Origin: Cyanobacteria bacterium UBA2566
Lineage (GTDB): Bacteria > Cyanobacteriota > Cyanobacteriia > Cyanobacteriales > Desertifilaceae
NCBI GenBank assembly: GCA_002340255.1
Contig: DDLS01000117.1
Coordinates: 1-30,193, forward strand
Direction: 5' to 3'
Length of the DNA stretch: 30,193 bases
Positions 7,521 to 16,045 of this stretch are shown here, one piece after another. A program made the translations under genes and the position numbers. How positions within the stretch are numbered: position 1 is the stretch's first letter; each line of letters begins with the position of its first letter. The notes below the pieces were generated by a model. It searched no databases. It had not been told where the DNA came from and was given only the letters and a program-made list of their open reading frames with translations.

Positions 7521-7664
7521 AGCCCCTTGCGAGAGTTGTAGGCAATAGGTGATAGTCATATACACTTAATTATTAATAATTAATTGAATTGAATCATTGA
7601 AGCGATCGCCTTGGGCGACTTTGTTAATTTTCTGTTACGGTGTACAACTATATTGAGGCCCACA

Positions 7665-7763
7665 CACCGGTCAGCCGGTGAGTTACTCATAATGATATAG
7701 CAGTGGAAGGATAGTTAAGGCATTTTCTATTGCCTTTTGCCTCAAATAATATCCTACTATCCT
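7665..7763. other. Structured spacer before the GDSL gene
   Basis: The 332-bp spacer between ndhE and the hydrolase holds CACCGG/CCGGTG (7665-7670, 7675-7680; loop TCAG). It also has nested inverted repeats AGGATAGT (7708-7715) with ACTATCCT (7756-7763) and AAGGCA with TGCCTT inside. TAGGCAATAGGT near 7541 matches a repeat at 23844. No gene is supported here. Confidence 0.4.
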
Positions 7764-7817
7764 AACCAACTCATTCACTGCCATACGGCTGTACACCTTA
7801 GTTTGAGTATTCTCTCT

Positions 7818-8567
7818 ATGCACTATTGTCCTACTGCATCAGTTTCCCCGGGTTCAACTCAGAACAATTCTAAGGGTTCTGCTCTCAAAATTATTGCCTT
7901 TGGAGATAGTCTGGTGTACGGGTTTGGAGATCTCGAAGGTGGGGGTTGGGTAGAACGCCTGCGCCGCTCGTGGATGGCTCCAGAGACTGCGGGCCATGTG
8001 GTTTATAATTTGGGAGTCAGAGGCGATCGCACCCCACAAGTCGTCCAACGGTTAGAATGCGAGTTTTGTCGTCGGGGAGAGTTGCGTAATCGACTTCCCG
8101 ATCTGTTAATCTTATCCGTAGGATTGAATGATTCCGCTTGTGTGTCTCGTCCCCACGGACGCAACTATACAGATTTTAATAAGTTTCAAGCAGAATTAAG
8201 TTACTTATTGGATCAATCCAAAGAACTCTGTCCCGTCCTCTACGTGGGCATGATTCCGGTTGATGAATCCAAAATGCCCTTTTTAGACTGTTTGTACTAT
8301 AACCACGAACAACAATATCGCTACAAGGAGGCTACGCGCCAAGCTTGCAAACAGCGCCAAATTCCCTATTTAGATTTGTTCGATCTCTGGACGCAACATT
8401 CCCTCAATTGGCAACAGGAGCGCCTCGGCCCCGACGGATTGCATCCCAATGTGTTAGGATATCAAACTATTTTCCAACAAATTTGTCAGTGGGAACCCAT
8501 TCAGAGATTAGATCGAGGGACTATTGAGTCTCAAGAGTCTCGGCAATTACTCCAATGTAGCGCTTAG
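7818..8567 (+). CDS. SGNH/GDSL-family hydrolase (lipase/esterase)
   Basis: A 249-residue hydrolase of the SGNH fold, acting on ester bonds of lipids or carbohydrate acetates; the substrate is unknown. Block I is FGDSLVYGFG with nucleophile S31, block II G66 in NLGVRGD, block III N104 in SVGLND, and block V D206 and H209 in DGLHPN, so the active site is complete. I prefer ATG 7818; a TTG at 7737 would add 27 residues with no family resemblance. There is no clear signal peptide, which suggests a cytoplasmic enzyme. It lies alone between the ndh operon and the convergent devA. Confidence 0.88.
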   Translation: MHYCPTASVSPGSTQNNSKGSALKIIAFGDSLVYGFGDLEGGGWVERLRRSWMAPETAGHVVYNLGVRGDRTPQVVQRLECEFCRRGELRNRLPDLLILSVGLNDSACVSRPHGRNYTDFNKFQAELSYLLDQSKELCPVLYVGMIPVDESKMPFLDCLYYNHEQQYRYKEATRQACKQRQIPYLDLFDLWTQHSLNWQQERLGPDGLHPNVLGYQTIFQQICQWEPIQRLDRGTIESQESRQLLQCSA

Positions 8568-8583
8568 AGCCTATTGGTCAGAA

Positions 8584-9318
8584 CTATCGATCGCGATCTG
8601 TCCCAGGATCTTCGGGGAGGTGGGTGAGATAGCCGTCTTCCATGTAAATAATACGGTTGGCAATGTCGAGAATCCGATTGTCGTGGGTAACGAGTAAAAT
8701 CGTACACTTCTGCTCGATCGCCAGCTTTTGCATGAGTTCGACTACATCACGACCGGATTTCTTATCAAGGGCAGCCGTTGGTTCGTCGGCTAGGAGAATT
8801 TTGGGATTACTGACGAGGGCGCGGGCGATCGCCACTCGCTGTCTTTGGCCGCCCGATAGGTTTTCGGGATAGTAATTAATGCGATCTCCAAGGCCAACGC
8901 GATCGAGCATAGCAGCAGCTTTTTTATCTAGTTTGGTTGGCGATATATCCTCGTGCAATTCGAGGGACATACGAACGTTTTGTTTAGCCGTGAGGAAACT
9001 CATCAGATTATGAGCTTGGAAAATATAGCCAATTTGCTTACGCAATTCGTTCAACTGTTCTTTCCTAGCGCCTTGAAATTCATTACCCAATATTCTCAGG
9101 CTACCATTCTGTGCCGATCGCAATCCCCCCATGAGGGTCAACAAGGTTGTTTTGCCTGAACCAGAGGGGCCAGTCATAATCACAATCTCCCCAGATTGAA
9201 TCTCCAGGCTAATGTCATGGAGAACTTGCTTTTTAAGCGCACCAGTACCGAAATGGTGATTAAGATGATTAATGGCGATCGCGGATGTCGATTCAGGGAC
9301 AAACGTTGTTGTATTCAT
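8584..9318 (-). CDS. devA: DevA-type ABC exporter ATP-binding subunit
   Basis: ATPase of a MacB-like DevBCA exporter. The 244-residue protein has Walker A GPSGSGKT at 50-57, Q-loop near Q101, signature LSGGQ at 154-158, Walker B ILLADEP at 174-180 with E179, and H212 in the switch. It is the last gene of the operon devB-devC-devA. In heterocyst-forming species DevBCA with a TolC-like pore exports envelope glycolipids; many non-heterocystous cyanobacteria carry paralogues with other cargo. The cargo here is not known. Confidence 0.93.
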   Translation of the reverse strand: MNTTTFVPESTSAIAINHLNHHFGTGALKKQVLHDISLEIQSGEIVIMTGPSGSGKTTLLTLMGGLRSAQNGSLRILGNEFQGARKEQLNELRKQIGYIFQAHNLMSFLTAKQNVRMSLELHEDISPTKLDKKAAAMLDRVGLGDRINYYPENLSGGQRQRVAIARALVSNPKILLADEPTAALDKKSGRDVVELMQKLAIEQKCTILLVTHDNRILDIANRIIYMEDGYLTHLPEDPGTDRDR

Positions 9319-9362
9319 TGAGACAGTTAAAAATTCATATTACTAAGCTGTAGACGGAGATA

Positions 9363-10529
9363 CTAGCCAAAAATATCAGCGGGATCGGCAGAGCGCAGTT
9401 TTCGCAGAGCGATGAGGCCCGAACCGGCACACATGACCAGCGTTAACATCAGCACGATAATGGCACGCCCGGTTTTCATCACAACCGGCAAAGCCGTCAC
9501 ATTGGCAGTGAGCTGATAAAGCCCTACAGAAAAGAAGAAACCAGGAATAAATCCGAACACGGCCAGGACAAGGATTTCTTGAACAAGAACACCATCGAGG
9601 TAGGAATCGCTGTAACCCATGGCTTTCAACGTGGCGTATTCCGGCAAATGGTCGGAGACATCAGTGTAGAGTATTTGATAAACAATTACCGTCCCGACAA
9701 TGAAGCCAACCACTGCACCAAGATTAAAAATAAAGCCCGTACCTCCTTCACTCCAATAAACTTTTTCTAGCTCGATAAATTCAGCTTTGGTGACGACTTT
9801 AACATCGGGGGGTAAGCCCGCTTGTAATTGTCCCTGAACTCGTTCTAGATCTGCACCCGGCTCAAGGGTGAGCAAGCCGATATTAACGCGATTCGCCTGG
9901 CGGTTGGGCAATAAGGTAAGGAAGGTAGAGAAACTGGCGATCGCATTCGCTTCAGCACCAAAAGAAACCCCCATTGCAAATAAGCCCGTGACTTTGATTC
10001 GTTGGTCGCTAACTTCTGCGATCGCGGTTCCTTGCTCTTGGAAGCGTTGGGCAATCGGTCCGAATTTACTCGACGAGGTACGATCGAAGAGGACTCGGTT
10101 AAGAAGCTTTAAGGATTGCACCCGTTCCGCATCCTGGATGTTGGTAAAGGGCGATCGCTCGGGGTCGATACCCCACAGTAGAATGTCGTGATTGATATGG
10201 GTTTCCGGATTGCGCCAGGAGGCCATGCCGATAGAGAGTGGCATGGCCGAGGCTACGCCATCGTATCCGAGAGCTTGATAGAGTCGCTTGCGGGGGAAAC
10301 TAGGCAGATTGATTAAGGTTTTTGCTCGGGGATCGAGTAACACTAAATCGGCATCCATCTCCTGGTGTGGCTTTGTCGCACTGTCATACAGGGAATCTAA
10401 CAAGCCCATTTGTATAAACATGAGAACGTCGGCAAAGGCAATCCCGGCAAGGGCGACAAGTAGGCGAGCTTTTTGCTTAACGAGCTGATGCCAAGCAAGG
10501 GGGGTTTTGCGGAAGTATTTTAGCAACAT
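9363..10529 (-). CDS. devC: DevC-type ABC exporter permease
   Basis: The 388-residue permease has the FtsX/MacB layout: one N-terminal membrane helix at about 22-45, a large periplasmic domain to about 260, then three C-terminal helices, the first within LGAVVGFIVGTVIVYQILYT and the last near residues 350-375. PEYATLKAMGYS is a family hallmark in the loop after helix 2. It begins 19 bp after devB and ends 44 bp before devA, fitting one operon. It should form the inner-membrane homodimer that DevA energises and DevB links to the outer-membrane pore. Confidence 0.93.
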   Translation of the reverse strand: MLLKYFRKTPLAWHQLVKQKARLLVALAGIAFADVLMFIQMGLLDSLYDSATKPHQEMDADLVLLDPRAKTLINLPSFPRKRLYQALGYDGVASAMPLSIGMASWRNPETHINHDILLWGIDPERSPFTNIQDAERVQSLKLLNRVLFDRTSSSKFGPIAQRFQEQGTAIAEVSDQRIKVTGLFAMGVSFGAEANAIASFSTFLTLLPNRQANRVNIGLLTLEPGADLERVQGQLQAGLPPDVKVVTKAEFIELEKVYWSEGGTGFIFNLGAVVGFIVGTVIVYQILYTDVSDHLPEYATLKAMGYSDSYLDGVLVQEILVLAVFGFIPGFFFSVGLYQLTANVTALPVVMKTGRAIIVLMLTLVMCAGSGLIALRKLRSADPADIFG

Positions 10530-10548
10530 GGTTAGGTAGGCGACGCAA

Positions 10549-11712
10549 TTAGTTAAGTTGGATGGCAGTTTCGACTTGGAGATTGGTCAGACCAGAAACC
10601 CGTTGGCTGGCCTCTGAATCGAGGGCAATGCGCACTTCAATCACGCGGCTATCTAAATTGCTCCCCGGTTGATCGCTAAATACCGATTGTTTGCGGACGG
10701 CACGACCAATGTGGGTAACCATGCCCTGGATTGGGTCTTCCAATGCAGCCGCCACACCTGTGGCCATTTGTCCCAACTGCACTTGGCGAATGTCCGTTTC
10801 ATCAACTTCAGCAACAATCACCATTTCTTCCGTTTGGCCAAGTTCAACAATGCCTGCCCCGTCTGCACGTTCGCCTGGATATACATGAACTTCAAGTACC
10901 TGACCTGCGAAGGGCGCGCGCACTCGTGCTTGTTCTAAGTCTGTCTCAGCTAGAGCTAGGGCTTCGACTGCTGCATCGACTTCAGCTTGAGCCACAGCCA
11001 CATCTTCAGGACGTACCTCTTGGAGCTGCTCGAGAGTCGCCTGAGCTGTTTTAATTTGCGCCTGTAGGGTTTGGCGATCGCGAACCTGGGCAGCCTCAGC
11101 TTCCAAAACCATTGCTTGTGCCGAGTTGAGAGTCAAGGCTTTAGTGTCTCGTGCCGAGGCGGAAACAGCCCCATCTATATATAACTCAAACCGTTCAAAT
11201 TCTGTCCGAGCATTGTCAAGTTGAGCCTGCAACCGCTCGAGGGTGGCGGCTTGGGTGGTCATCTCTCCTGTCAGCTTGGCCTGGAGTTGGACGACAACAG
11301 CCTTTTGAGCAGCGATTTCACTTTTCTGGTTTCCTGCTTGTACCCGCGCGAGCTGCTGTTGGGCTAACTTGACCTGCTTGCGAGCGCGAGCCACCTGGTG
11401 TTGGAGACGGGTGTGGGAATCGAGTACAGCAACGATCTGACCCGCAGCGACTGTATCCCCAGCTCGGACGTGCAGTTCCGCGACCCGATCGTGTTCCAAG
11501 GCTAACGGGGCTGATAGGGCGATCGCAGTCGAAGCGGGTTCCAGACGACCCAAAACAACCAGTCGCGAGGGTTTGACTGGAGCTTGTATCACTTCAGGTT
11601 CCGAATCGGTGACGGGCCATTCAAACTTGCAACCAGCAATGCTGCCGAGCATGGCGACGAGCAGGCCGAGGGTCAGGTAGCGTAGGGGTCTTGACAGAGG
11701 AGAGGCACGCAT
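10549..11712 (-). CDS. devB: DevB-type membrane fusion protein (HlyD family)
   Basis: Periplasmic adaptor of the DevBCA exporter. From ATG 11712 the product is 387 residues, starting MRASPLSRPL, with a lipoprotein-like signal ending LGSIAGC (C28). An upstream ATG at 11733 gives 394 residues, but it lies at the predicted transcription start and inside an operator-like palindrome, so I prefer 11712. A first lipoyl half (about 55-100) leads to a long Gln/Ala/Glu-rich coiled-coil hairpin (about 100-245), then the second lipoyl half (PFAGQVLEVHVYPGE) and a beta-barrel. It heads the devBCA operon and is divergent from the TetR gene. Confidence 0.9.
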   Translation of the reverse strand: MRASPLSRPLRYLTLGLLVAMLGSIAGCKFEWPVTDSEPEVIQAPVKPSRLVVLGRLEPASTAIALSAPLALEHDRVAELHVRAGDTVAAGQIVAVLDSHTRLQHQVARARKQVKLAQQQLARVQAGNQKSEIAAQKAVVVQLQAKLTGEMTTQAATLERLQAQLDNARTEFERFELYIDGAVSASARDTKALTLNSAQAMVLEAEAAQVRDRQTLQAQIKTAQATLEQLQEVRPEDVAVAQAEVDAAVEALALAETDLEQARVRAPFAGQVLEVHVYPGERADGAGIVELGQTEEMVIVAEVDETDIRQVQLGQMATGVAAALEDPIQGMVTHIGRAVRKQSVFSDQPGSNLDSRVIEVRIALDSEASQRVSGLTNLQVETAIQLN

Positions 11713-11723
11713 TTTTATAGAGT

Positions 11724-11735
11724 GAATGTTCATTC
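11724..11735. promoter_or_regulatory. Operator-like palindrome 1, devB proximal
   Basis: GAATG-TT-CATTC overlaps the likely devB transcription start. An identical 12-mer lies at 11780. TetR-family sites are usually short palindromes near the promoter, so the divergent TetR protein is the natural candidate ligand; that is inference. Confidence 0.6.
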
Positions 11736-11737
11736 TT

Positions 11738-11767
11738 ACAATAACAACCGGAAAGTGAGGCTGTCAA
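11738..11767 (-). promoter_or_regulatory. Sigma70-type promoter of devBCA
   Basis: On the minus strand TTGACA (11762-11767) is followed after 18 bp by TATTGT (11738-11743). The predicted start, near 11731, gives an untranslated leader of about 18 nt before ATG 11712. The two GAATGTTCATTC palindromes flank this promoter. Confidence 0.6.
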
Positions 11768-11779
11768 GATAAAAAGAAA

Positions 11780-11791
11780 GAATGTTCATTC
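11780..11791. promoter_or_regulatory. Operator-like palindrome 2, tetR proximal
   Basis: Second exact copy of GAATGTTCATTC, 56 bp centre to centre from the first, upstream of the devB -35 box. It adjoins an AT-rich stretch (TTTATAAAGTAAGATAAT, 11795-11812) that may hold the tetR promoter, so one repressor could control both directions. Confidence 0.6.
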
Positions 11792-11884
11792 GCTTTATAA
11801 AGTAAGATAATAGAGCCACAATAAGGGTACTGTGCGCTCAAGCGAATCGATCTATCCAACCTACGAAAAGCTTCCTAGTGAACC

Positions 11885-12496
11885 ATGCCAAGAACCCGAG
11901 ATGAAAAAAAATTTAAAGAAAAGTGCGATCGCATCCTGGAAGTTGCCGCCCAATGCTTTTTAGAGTCAGGCTTTCACGGAACAGGCATGGCCAAAATCTG
12001 CAAGGCAGTTGGCATGAGTCCTGGAGCGCTATACCGATACTTTCCGTCAAAAGAGTCCATTATTGAAGCGATTGTGGAAGAAGAGCAAGCCATAACCGCA
12101 ACCTTGCTGGGAGAGTTAGCCCGCGCAGAGGACAAAGCCATTGCTTTAGCAGACTTGATCGCCGGAATTGGCACGATCAATACCCATCGCCATGACTGTC
12201 AGCTTTGGTTAGAAATTCTAGCAGAAGCCGGACGCAACCAAGAGATCGCCAACCTCCTTCAAGCAATACAAGCGGAGGCGTTGAGAGCAATTGAGACAGC
12301 CATCTGCCAAGGACAAGTTAGAGGGCAAATTGATACGACGTTAGTCCCTGAGATTACCGCTCAATTACTGATAGCGATGATAGATGGTACAATGGGACAA
12401 TTGGTGATCGAACCCTGCAACGATCCGGATTTATTTGCTAAATGTACGAAACAAACAGTCCTGAAAATTTTGACTTTTAATAGTGTAGCACTATAG
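11885..12496 (+). CDS. TetR/AcrR-family transcriptional regulator
   Basis: A 203-residue regulator. The N-terminal helix-turn-helix at about 15-62 reads ILEVAAQCFLESGFHGTGM, then KICKAVGMSPGALYRYFPSK, a typical TetR DNA-binding domain. The C-terminal helical domain should bind a ligand and dimerise. It is divergent from devBCA with two identical palindromes between them, so it most likely represses the exporter and perhaps itself. The ligand is unknown. The next gene is convergent and unrelated. Confidence 0.92.
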   Translation: MPRTRDEKKFKEKCDRILEVAAQCFLESGFHGTGMAKICKAVGMSPGALYRYFPSKESIIEAIVEEEQAITATLLGELARAEDKAIALADLIAGIGTINTHRHDCQLWLEILAEAGRNQEIANLLQAIQAEALRAIETAICQGQVRGQIDTTLVPEITAQLLIAMIDGTMGQLVIEPCNDPDLFAKCTKQTVLKILTFNSVAL

Positions 12497-12581
12497 TCAG
12501 GGAAGGGAAAGTTAATAGATTTTCTGTTCCCGGTTCCCTAAAACCACAATTTAGCTATGCTAACCCACTCCTTCTTTGCTA

Positions 12582-12678
12582 TTAATTAAGAGTGGGACAA
12601 TCATGATCGGTTTACAACTAGAACGACTGTAGGAGTAAACGCCATTTGCTCTTACCGTTGTGTCCCATCCTTAATTAA
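12582..12678. repeat. 97-bp element with imperfect terminal inverted repeats
   Basis: TTAATTAAGAGTGGGACAA (12582-12600) is matched on the other side by TTGTGTCCCATCCTTAATTAA (12658-12678), an imperfect inverted repeat of about 20 bp around 57 bp of unique sequence. It lies between convergent genes. It could be a MITE-like remnant or a long bidirectional terminator stem. Confidence 0.5.
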
Positions 12679-12683
12679 AATAA

Positions 12684-15191
12684 CTATAACTCTTTGCGCT
12701 TAAAGACCACCAATGTAATATCATCATACATGGTGTGGGAACCCATATAAGAGCGAACATCCGCAATCAGGCGATCGCGAATCTCTTCCGTTGAATAATG
12801 CCACACCTGAGTGATGCGATCGCAAAACCGATCTAAACCATAACGTTTACCATCACTATTTTCCGCTTCCGTAATTCCATCTGTATACAAAACACCGCCA
12901 TCCCCTGGATTTAGATCTACCACAATTGAGTCAAAAAACTCAGAGACATCCTCTTGTAATCCCAACGGAATTCCCAAATCAAGTGTATCAATGCGCTCTA
13001 TCCTTCCATCTGCACGCACAATTAACAACTCCTCATGTTGACCACTCAACCTGAGCTGTCCCTGAGTATAATCCAAAATACTTAACGTTAAACTTTTTTC
13101 CGATTTCATTCGTTGTACATTATGATAAATCGTGCGATTCAGAATATCCAAAAAGCGCTCCGGATCGGTTTCCTCTGCTTCCAACAACGTCCGGACTGCC
13201 GTTTGCACCATAATCGACAAGACTCCACTTTCCAACCCATGACCCGTCACATCACCAATAGCAATTTTTATCCCTAAATCGTGAAGCAAAACATCATAAT
13301 AATCCCCACCTACCTCAAAAGCTGGCTCCATAAATACAGCAAAGGTCAACTCCGGAATAGCGGTCAATTCTTCTGCTGTTGGCAACAAGATTTTTTGCAA
13401 CTTCCGAGTCACGTCCAACTCAGAACTCATGCGTAAATTCTCCTCTTTAAGCTGCTGATTGAGTTCCAAAATTTCCGCATTAGCTTTAGCGAGATCGGCT
13501 TGGGTTTTCTTCCGTCGAGTAATATCTCTAAATGTCCCCACATAAAACGTGCGATGCTCGCCTAAATTAGCCTTTGTTAAGGTTGCTTCTATCGGAAATT
13601 CTTCCCCATTCGATCGCAATCCGATCGCTTCATGCCTTCCCGGTTTGATCAGTTCTCGAATCACGGTTAATCGGTCAGCTAGGGGATCGCTTGGAATCGA
13701 AATCAACCGCTCAATAGATAATCCCATTAATTCCGCAAGAGGATAACCAAAAATCTTTTCTGCACTGGGATTCGCTTTGCTAATTTCTAAATTATCTAGA
13801 GTAAACGTTAAAATTCCATCACTGGCCGTATTAAACACCGCCTGAGTTTTACTCACTGCTTCCTCTAGAGCCGCCATCACTTGATTGTAACGATGGGCAA
13901 TTTGTCCCACTTCTGTAAAGGGTTCTACCGGTACGCGCAGAGCTAAATCCTGAGTATTAGCCTGCTCTTGCATCACTTGAAAGAGATCGTGGATTTCTGT
14001 CTGTGCCTGATGCTCAGAAATATTCAAACCAATTTTTTCTTCCGCTAAAGAAACCCGTAAAGCAATCAACTGGTTTAGGCTCCATAAAATCCCATAGGTT
14101 AGAGAAAAAGCCCACACTCCAGCAACGATAATTCCTAACAGTTGTACCCCGAATTGTTCTCGAACCGTTAACCCCGTTCCCAGAATCTGGGGATCGCCAA
14201 ACCAGGCAACGGCTAAGGTTCCCCAAATACCAGATCCTCCATGGACTGCAATGGCATCAACGGCATCATCTATTTTAAAATCTTCCAAAAGTTGAGCGAC
14301 AATCATCATAATTCCCGCTCCTATGATGCCAATCATGACAGCTTCTAATGTTGTGACGGCATGACAAGAAGCGGTTACGGCAACTAAGCCAGCCAAAGAG
14401 CCATTCATTAAGGCTTCAACCTGGGGAATTTTGCGCCGATACCAACTAATGGCTGCACCGGTTAGCATTCCTGACGATCCGGCCATCATAGTATTGACCA
14501 TAATTCCAGGGACTTGGTCATTGAGGCTTAACGTACTGCCCCCATTAAAGCCTAACCATCCAAACCATAACAGTAGAGTTCCTAGGACAGCAAGTTGCAT
14601 ATTAGATCCGTGGATTTTACGGGGGTGTCCCGAATATCGAAATCGTCCGGAACGGGGCCCAACCACGGATAGTGTAGCTAAAGAAACCCACGCCCCAATA
14701 CTATGAACAACTGTTGAGCCAGCAAAATCGACAAACCCCAGATTCTGTAGCCAACCGGAGGTATTTTCTAAGTTCAGACCATTCCAAGCCCAACAACCGA
14801 AGATGGGATAAATGAGGCCAGAAACGAGACCTGCAACCACGAGATAGGAAATAAATTTCATCCGTTCTGCGACTGCACCAGAAACGATGGTGGTAGAGGT
14901 GCTGCAAAACATGGTTTGGAAGAGGAAAAAAGTGGCGACTGAGGGGGTACTAATATTAATAAAAAAATTACTGATGCCCAGCCATCCACTGGGATTTTCC
15001 CCAAACATGAGGGCATATCCGATCGCCCAAAATAGGGTAACAGAGATGCCAAAATCGGCTATATTTTTAACAGCAACGTTAATGCTGTTTTTGGAACGAG
15101 TCAGGCCAGATTCTAAACACATGAATCCGGGTTGCATGAGAAAGACTAGCCCCGAACAGACGAGAACCCAAAGAATATCAGTCACATTCAT
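12684..15191 (-). CDS. Ammonium transporter fused to PAS and SpoIIE-type PP2C phosphatase
   Basis: An 835-residue membrane protein. Residues 1-385 are a full Amt/MEP/Rh domain of about eleven helices. Its conduction and recruitment residues are present: D155, twin histidines H163 and H317, F95, W134, F215 and S219. A linker (GLNISEHQAQTEI at 388-400) leads to a short HAMP-like helical segment at about 400-445, a PAS domain at about 446-560, a coiled coil at about 562-600, and a SpoIIE/RsbU-type PP2C domain at 605-835. The latter has metal residues D630 (GGDYYD), D647 (GDVTGHG), D771 (YTDGITE) and D824 (YDDITLV). It may be an ammonium sensor whose output dephosphorylates a protein, perhaps an anti-sigma-factor antagonist; the target and mechanism are inference. 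It is divergent from the ThiF-like gene, and no STAS or anti-sigma gene is nearby. Confidence 0.93.
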   Translation of the reverse strand: MNVTDILWVLVCSGLVFLMQPGFMCLESGLTRSKNSINVAVKNIADFGISVTLFWAIGYALMFGENPSGWLGISNFFINISTPSVATFFLFQTMFCSTSTTIVSGAVAERMKFISYLVVAGLVSGLIYPIFGCWAWNGLNLENTSGWLQNLGFVDFAGSTVVHSIGAWVSLATLSVVGPRSGRFRYSGHPRKIHGSNMQLAVLGTLLLWFGWLGFNGGSTLSLNDQVPGIMVNTMMAGSSGMLTGAAISWYRRKIPQVEALMNGSLAGLVAVTASCHAVTTLEAVMIGIIGAGIMMIVAQLLEDFKIDDAVDAIAVHGGSGIWGTLAVAWFGDPQILGTGLTVREQFGVQLLGIIVAGVWAFSLTYGILWSLNQLIALRVSLAEEKIGLNISEHQAQTEIHDLFQVMQEQANTQDLALRVPVEPFTEVGQIAHRYNQVMAALEEAVSKTQAVFNTASDGILTFTLDNLEISKANPSAEKIFGYPLAELMGLSIERLISIPSDPLADRLTVIRELIKPGRHEAIGLRSNGEEFPIEATLTKANLGEHRTFYVGTFRDITRRKKTQADLAKANAEILELNQQLKEENLRMSSELDVTRKLQKILLPTAEELTAIPELTFAVFMEPAFEVGGDYYDVLLHDLGIKIAIGDVTGHGLESGVLSIMVQTAVRTLLEAEETDPERFLDILNRTIYHNVQRMKSEKSLTLSILDYTQGQLRLSGQHEELLIVRADGRIERIDTLDLGIPLGLQEDVSEFFDSIVVDLNPGDGGVLYTDGITEAENSDGKRYGLDRFCDRITQVWHYSTEEIRDRLIADVRSYMGSHTMYDDITLVVFKRKEL

Positions 15192-15301
15192 AAAGGAGGG
15201 GGATCGGCGATCGCCCCAAGGTAACCAGCTCTCAAGGGAATGATGTTCAAATTTAGTGCGGAAAACACTCCAAACACCCAGACGCGGAGAATGGGAGAAG
15301 T

Positions 15302-15321
15302 CCTTCTCTTACGGGAGAAGG
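15302..15321. repeat. Short hairpin in the Amt/ThiF divergent spacer
   Basis: CCTTCTC (15302-15308) pairs with GAGAAGG (15315-15321) around TTACGG. It sits in the probable leader of the ThiF-like gene. The GGGAGAAG unit also occurs just upstream at about 15292. Function is unknown; it may be a dispersed spacer repeat. Confidence 0.4.
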
Positions 15322-15379
15322 CTTGATCTCCAACATTATACAATGGAGATTACCGATCGCAGGTCTGGCAGGCATCACT

Positions 15380-16045
15380 ATGTCTATGTTTTTTCATGAA
15401 GAATTGCACCGCACAGCCGCTATTATGGCCAAGCTCAAGAGTTTTCCGATCGCCATTTGCGGTGCCGGTGCCTTGGGGGGAAATCTGACGGAAAATTTGG
15501 CCAGAACTGGACTGACTCAGATTAAGGTGATTGATGACGATCGCATTGAGGAGCGTAATCTCTCAACCCAACCCTATTATCAATCGGATGTGGGTGCTTA
15601 TAAAGTTAAAATACTCACCAATACTCTCTATCGGGCGTTAGGGATAAGTTTACAAGGAATGAATCAATGCTTAACCGACGACACCGTTCATAAATTGCTC
15701 AAAGGGTCCTCTTTGGTGATTGATACATTTGATAATAGTCCCAGTCGCCAAAGCGTCAAAGACTATTGCACAACATACCAGATTCCTTGCTTACATATTG
15801 GATTAGCTGCCGACTATGCGGAAATCATTTGGAACGATCGCTATCGCGTCCCTTCACCGGCTAATGATGATGTTTGTGACTACCCCTTAGCCCGTAATTT
15901 GGTCTTGCTCGCAGTGGCTGTAGCGTCCGAAGTCATCTTAACGTTTATTCGCGATCGCCAGCAGGACAACTATACGATTACATTTGCCGATTTTGCCATT
16001 ACTCCCCTACCCATTTCCGATGACCGGAAACAAGTAAATGGATAA
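15380..16045 (+). CDS. ThiF/MoeB/HesA-family (E1-like) protein
   Basis: From ATG 15380 a 221-residue Rossmann-fold protein of the ubiquitin-activating E1 superfamily. GAGALGG (28-34) is the nucleotide loop, and VIDDDRIEERNLSTQ (50-64) is the E1 acidic-and-asparagine motif. K75 follows in GAYKVKIL, and D115 lies in LVIDTFDNS. The arginine usually found in NLxRQ is replaced by threonine, and no clear CxxC zinc pairs or catalytic-cysteine motif are seen, so adenylating activity is uncertain. An upstream TTG at 15323 would add 19 residues of little family likeness. No ThiS-like or JAMM partner is nearby. Confidence 0.8.
   Translation: MSMFFHEELHRTAAIMAKLKSFPIAICGAGALGGNLTENLARTGLTQIKVIDDDRIEERNLSTQPYYQSDVGAYKVKILTNTLYRALGISLQGMNQCLTDDTVHKLLKGSSLVIDTFDNSPSRQSVKDYCTTYQIPCLHIGLAADYAEIIWNDRYRVPSPANDDVCDYPLARNLVLLAVAVASEVILTFIRDRQQDNYTITFADFAITPLPISDDRKQVNG

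Noticed and set aside
8953..9159. Plus-strand frame opposite devA
   Set aside because: Antisense to the ABC ATPase between Walker A and signature; no independent evidence.
14701..15243. Several frames inside the Amt domain on both strands
   Set aside because: All fall within the Amt-PAS-PP2C frame, which carries intact family motifs from end to end.
15192..15379. NtcA site (GTA-N8-TAC) upstream of the ammonium transporter fusion
   Set aside because: Reading the divergent spacer by eye gave no GTA-N8-TAC match, so nitrogen control by NtcA is not supported here.
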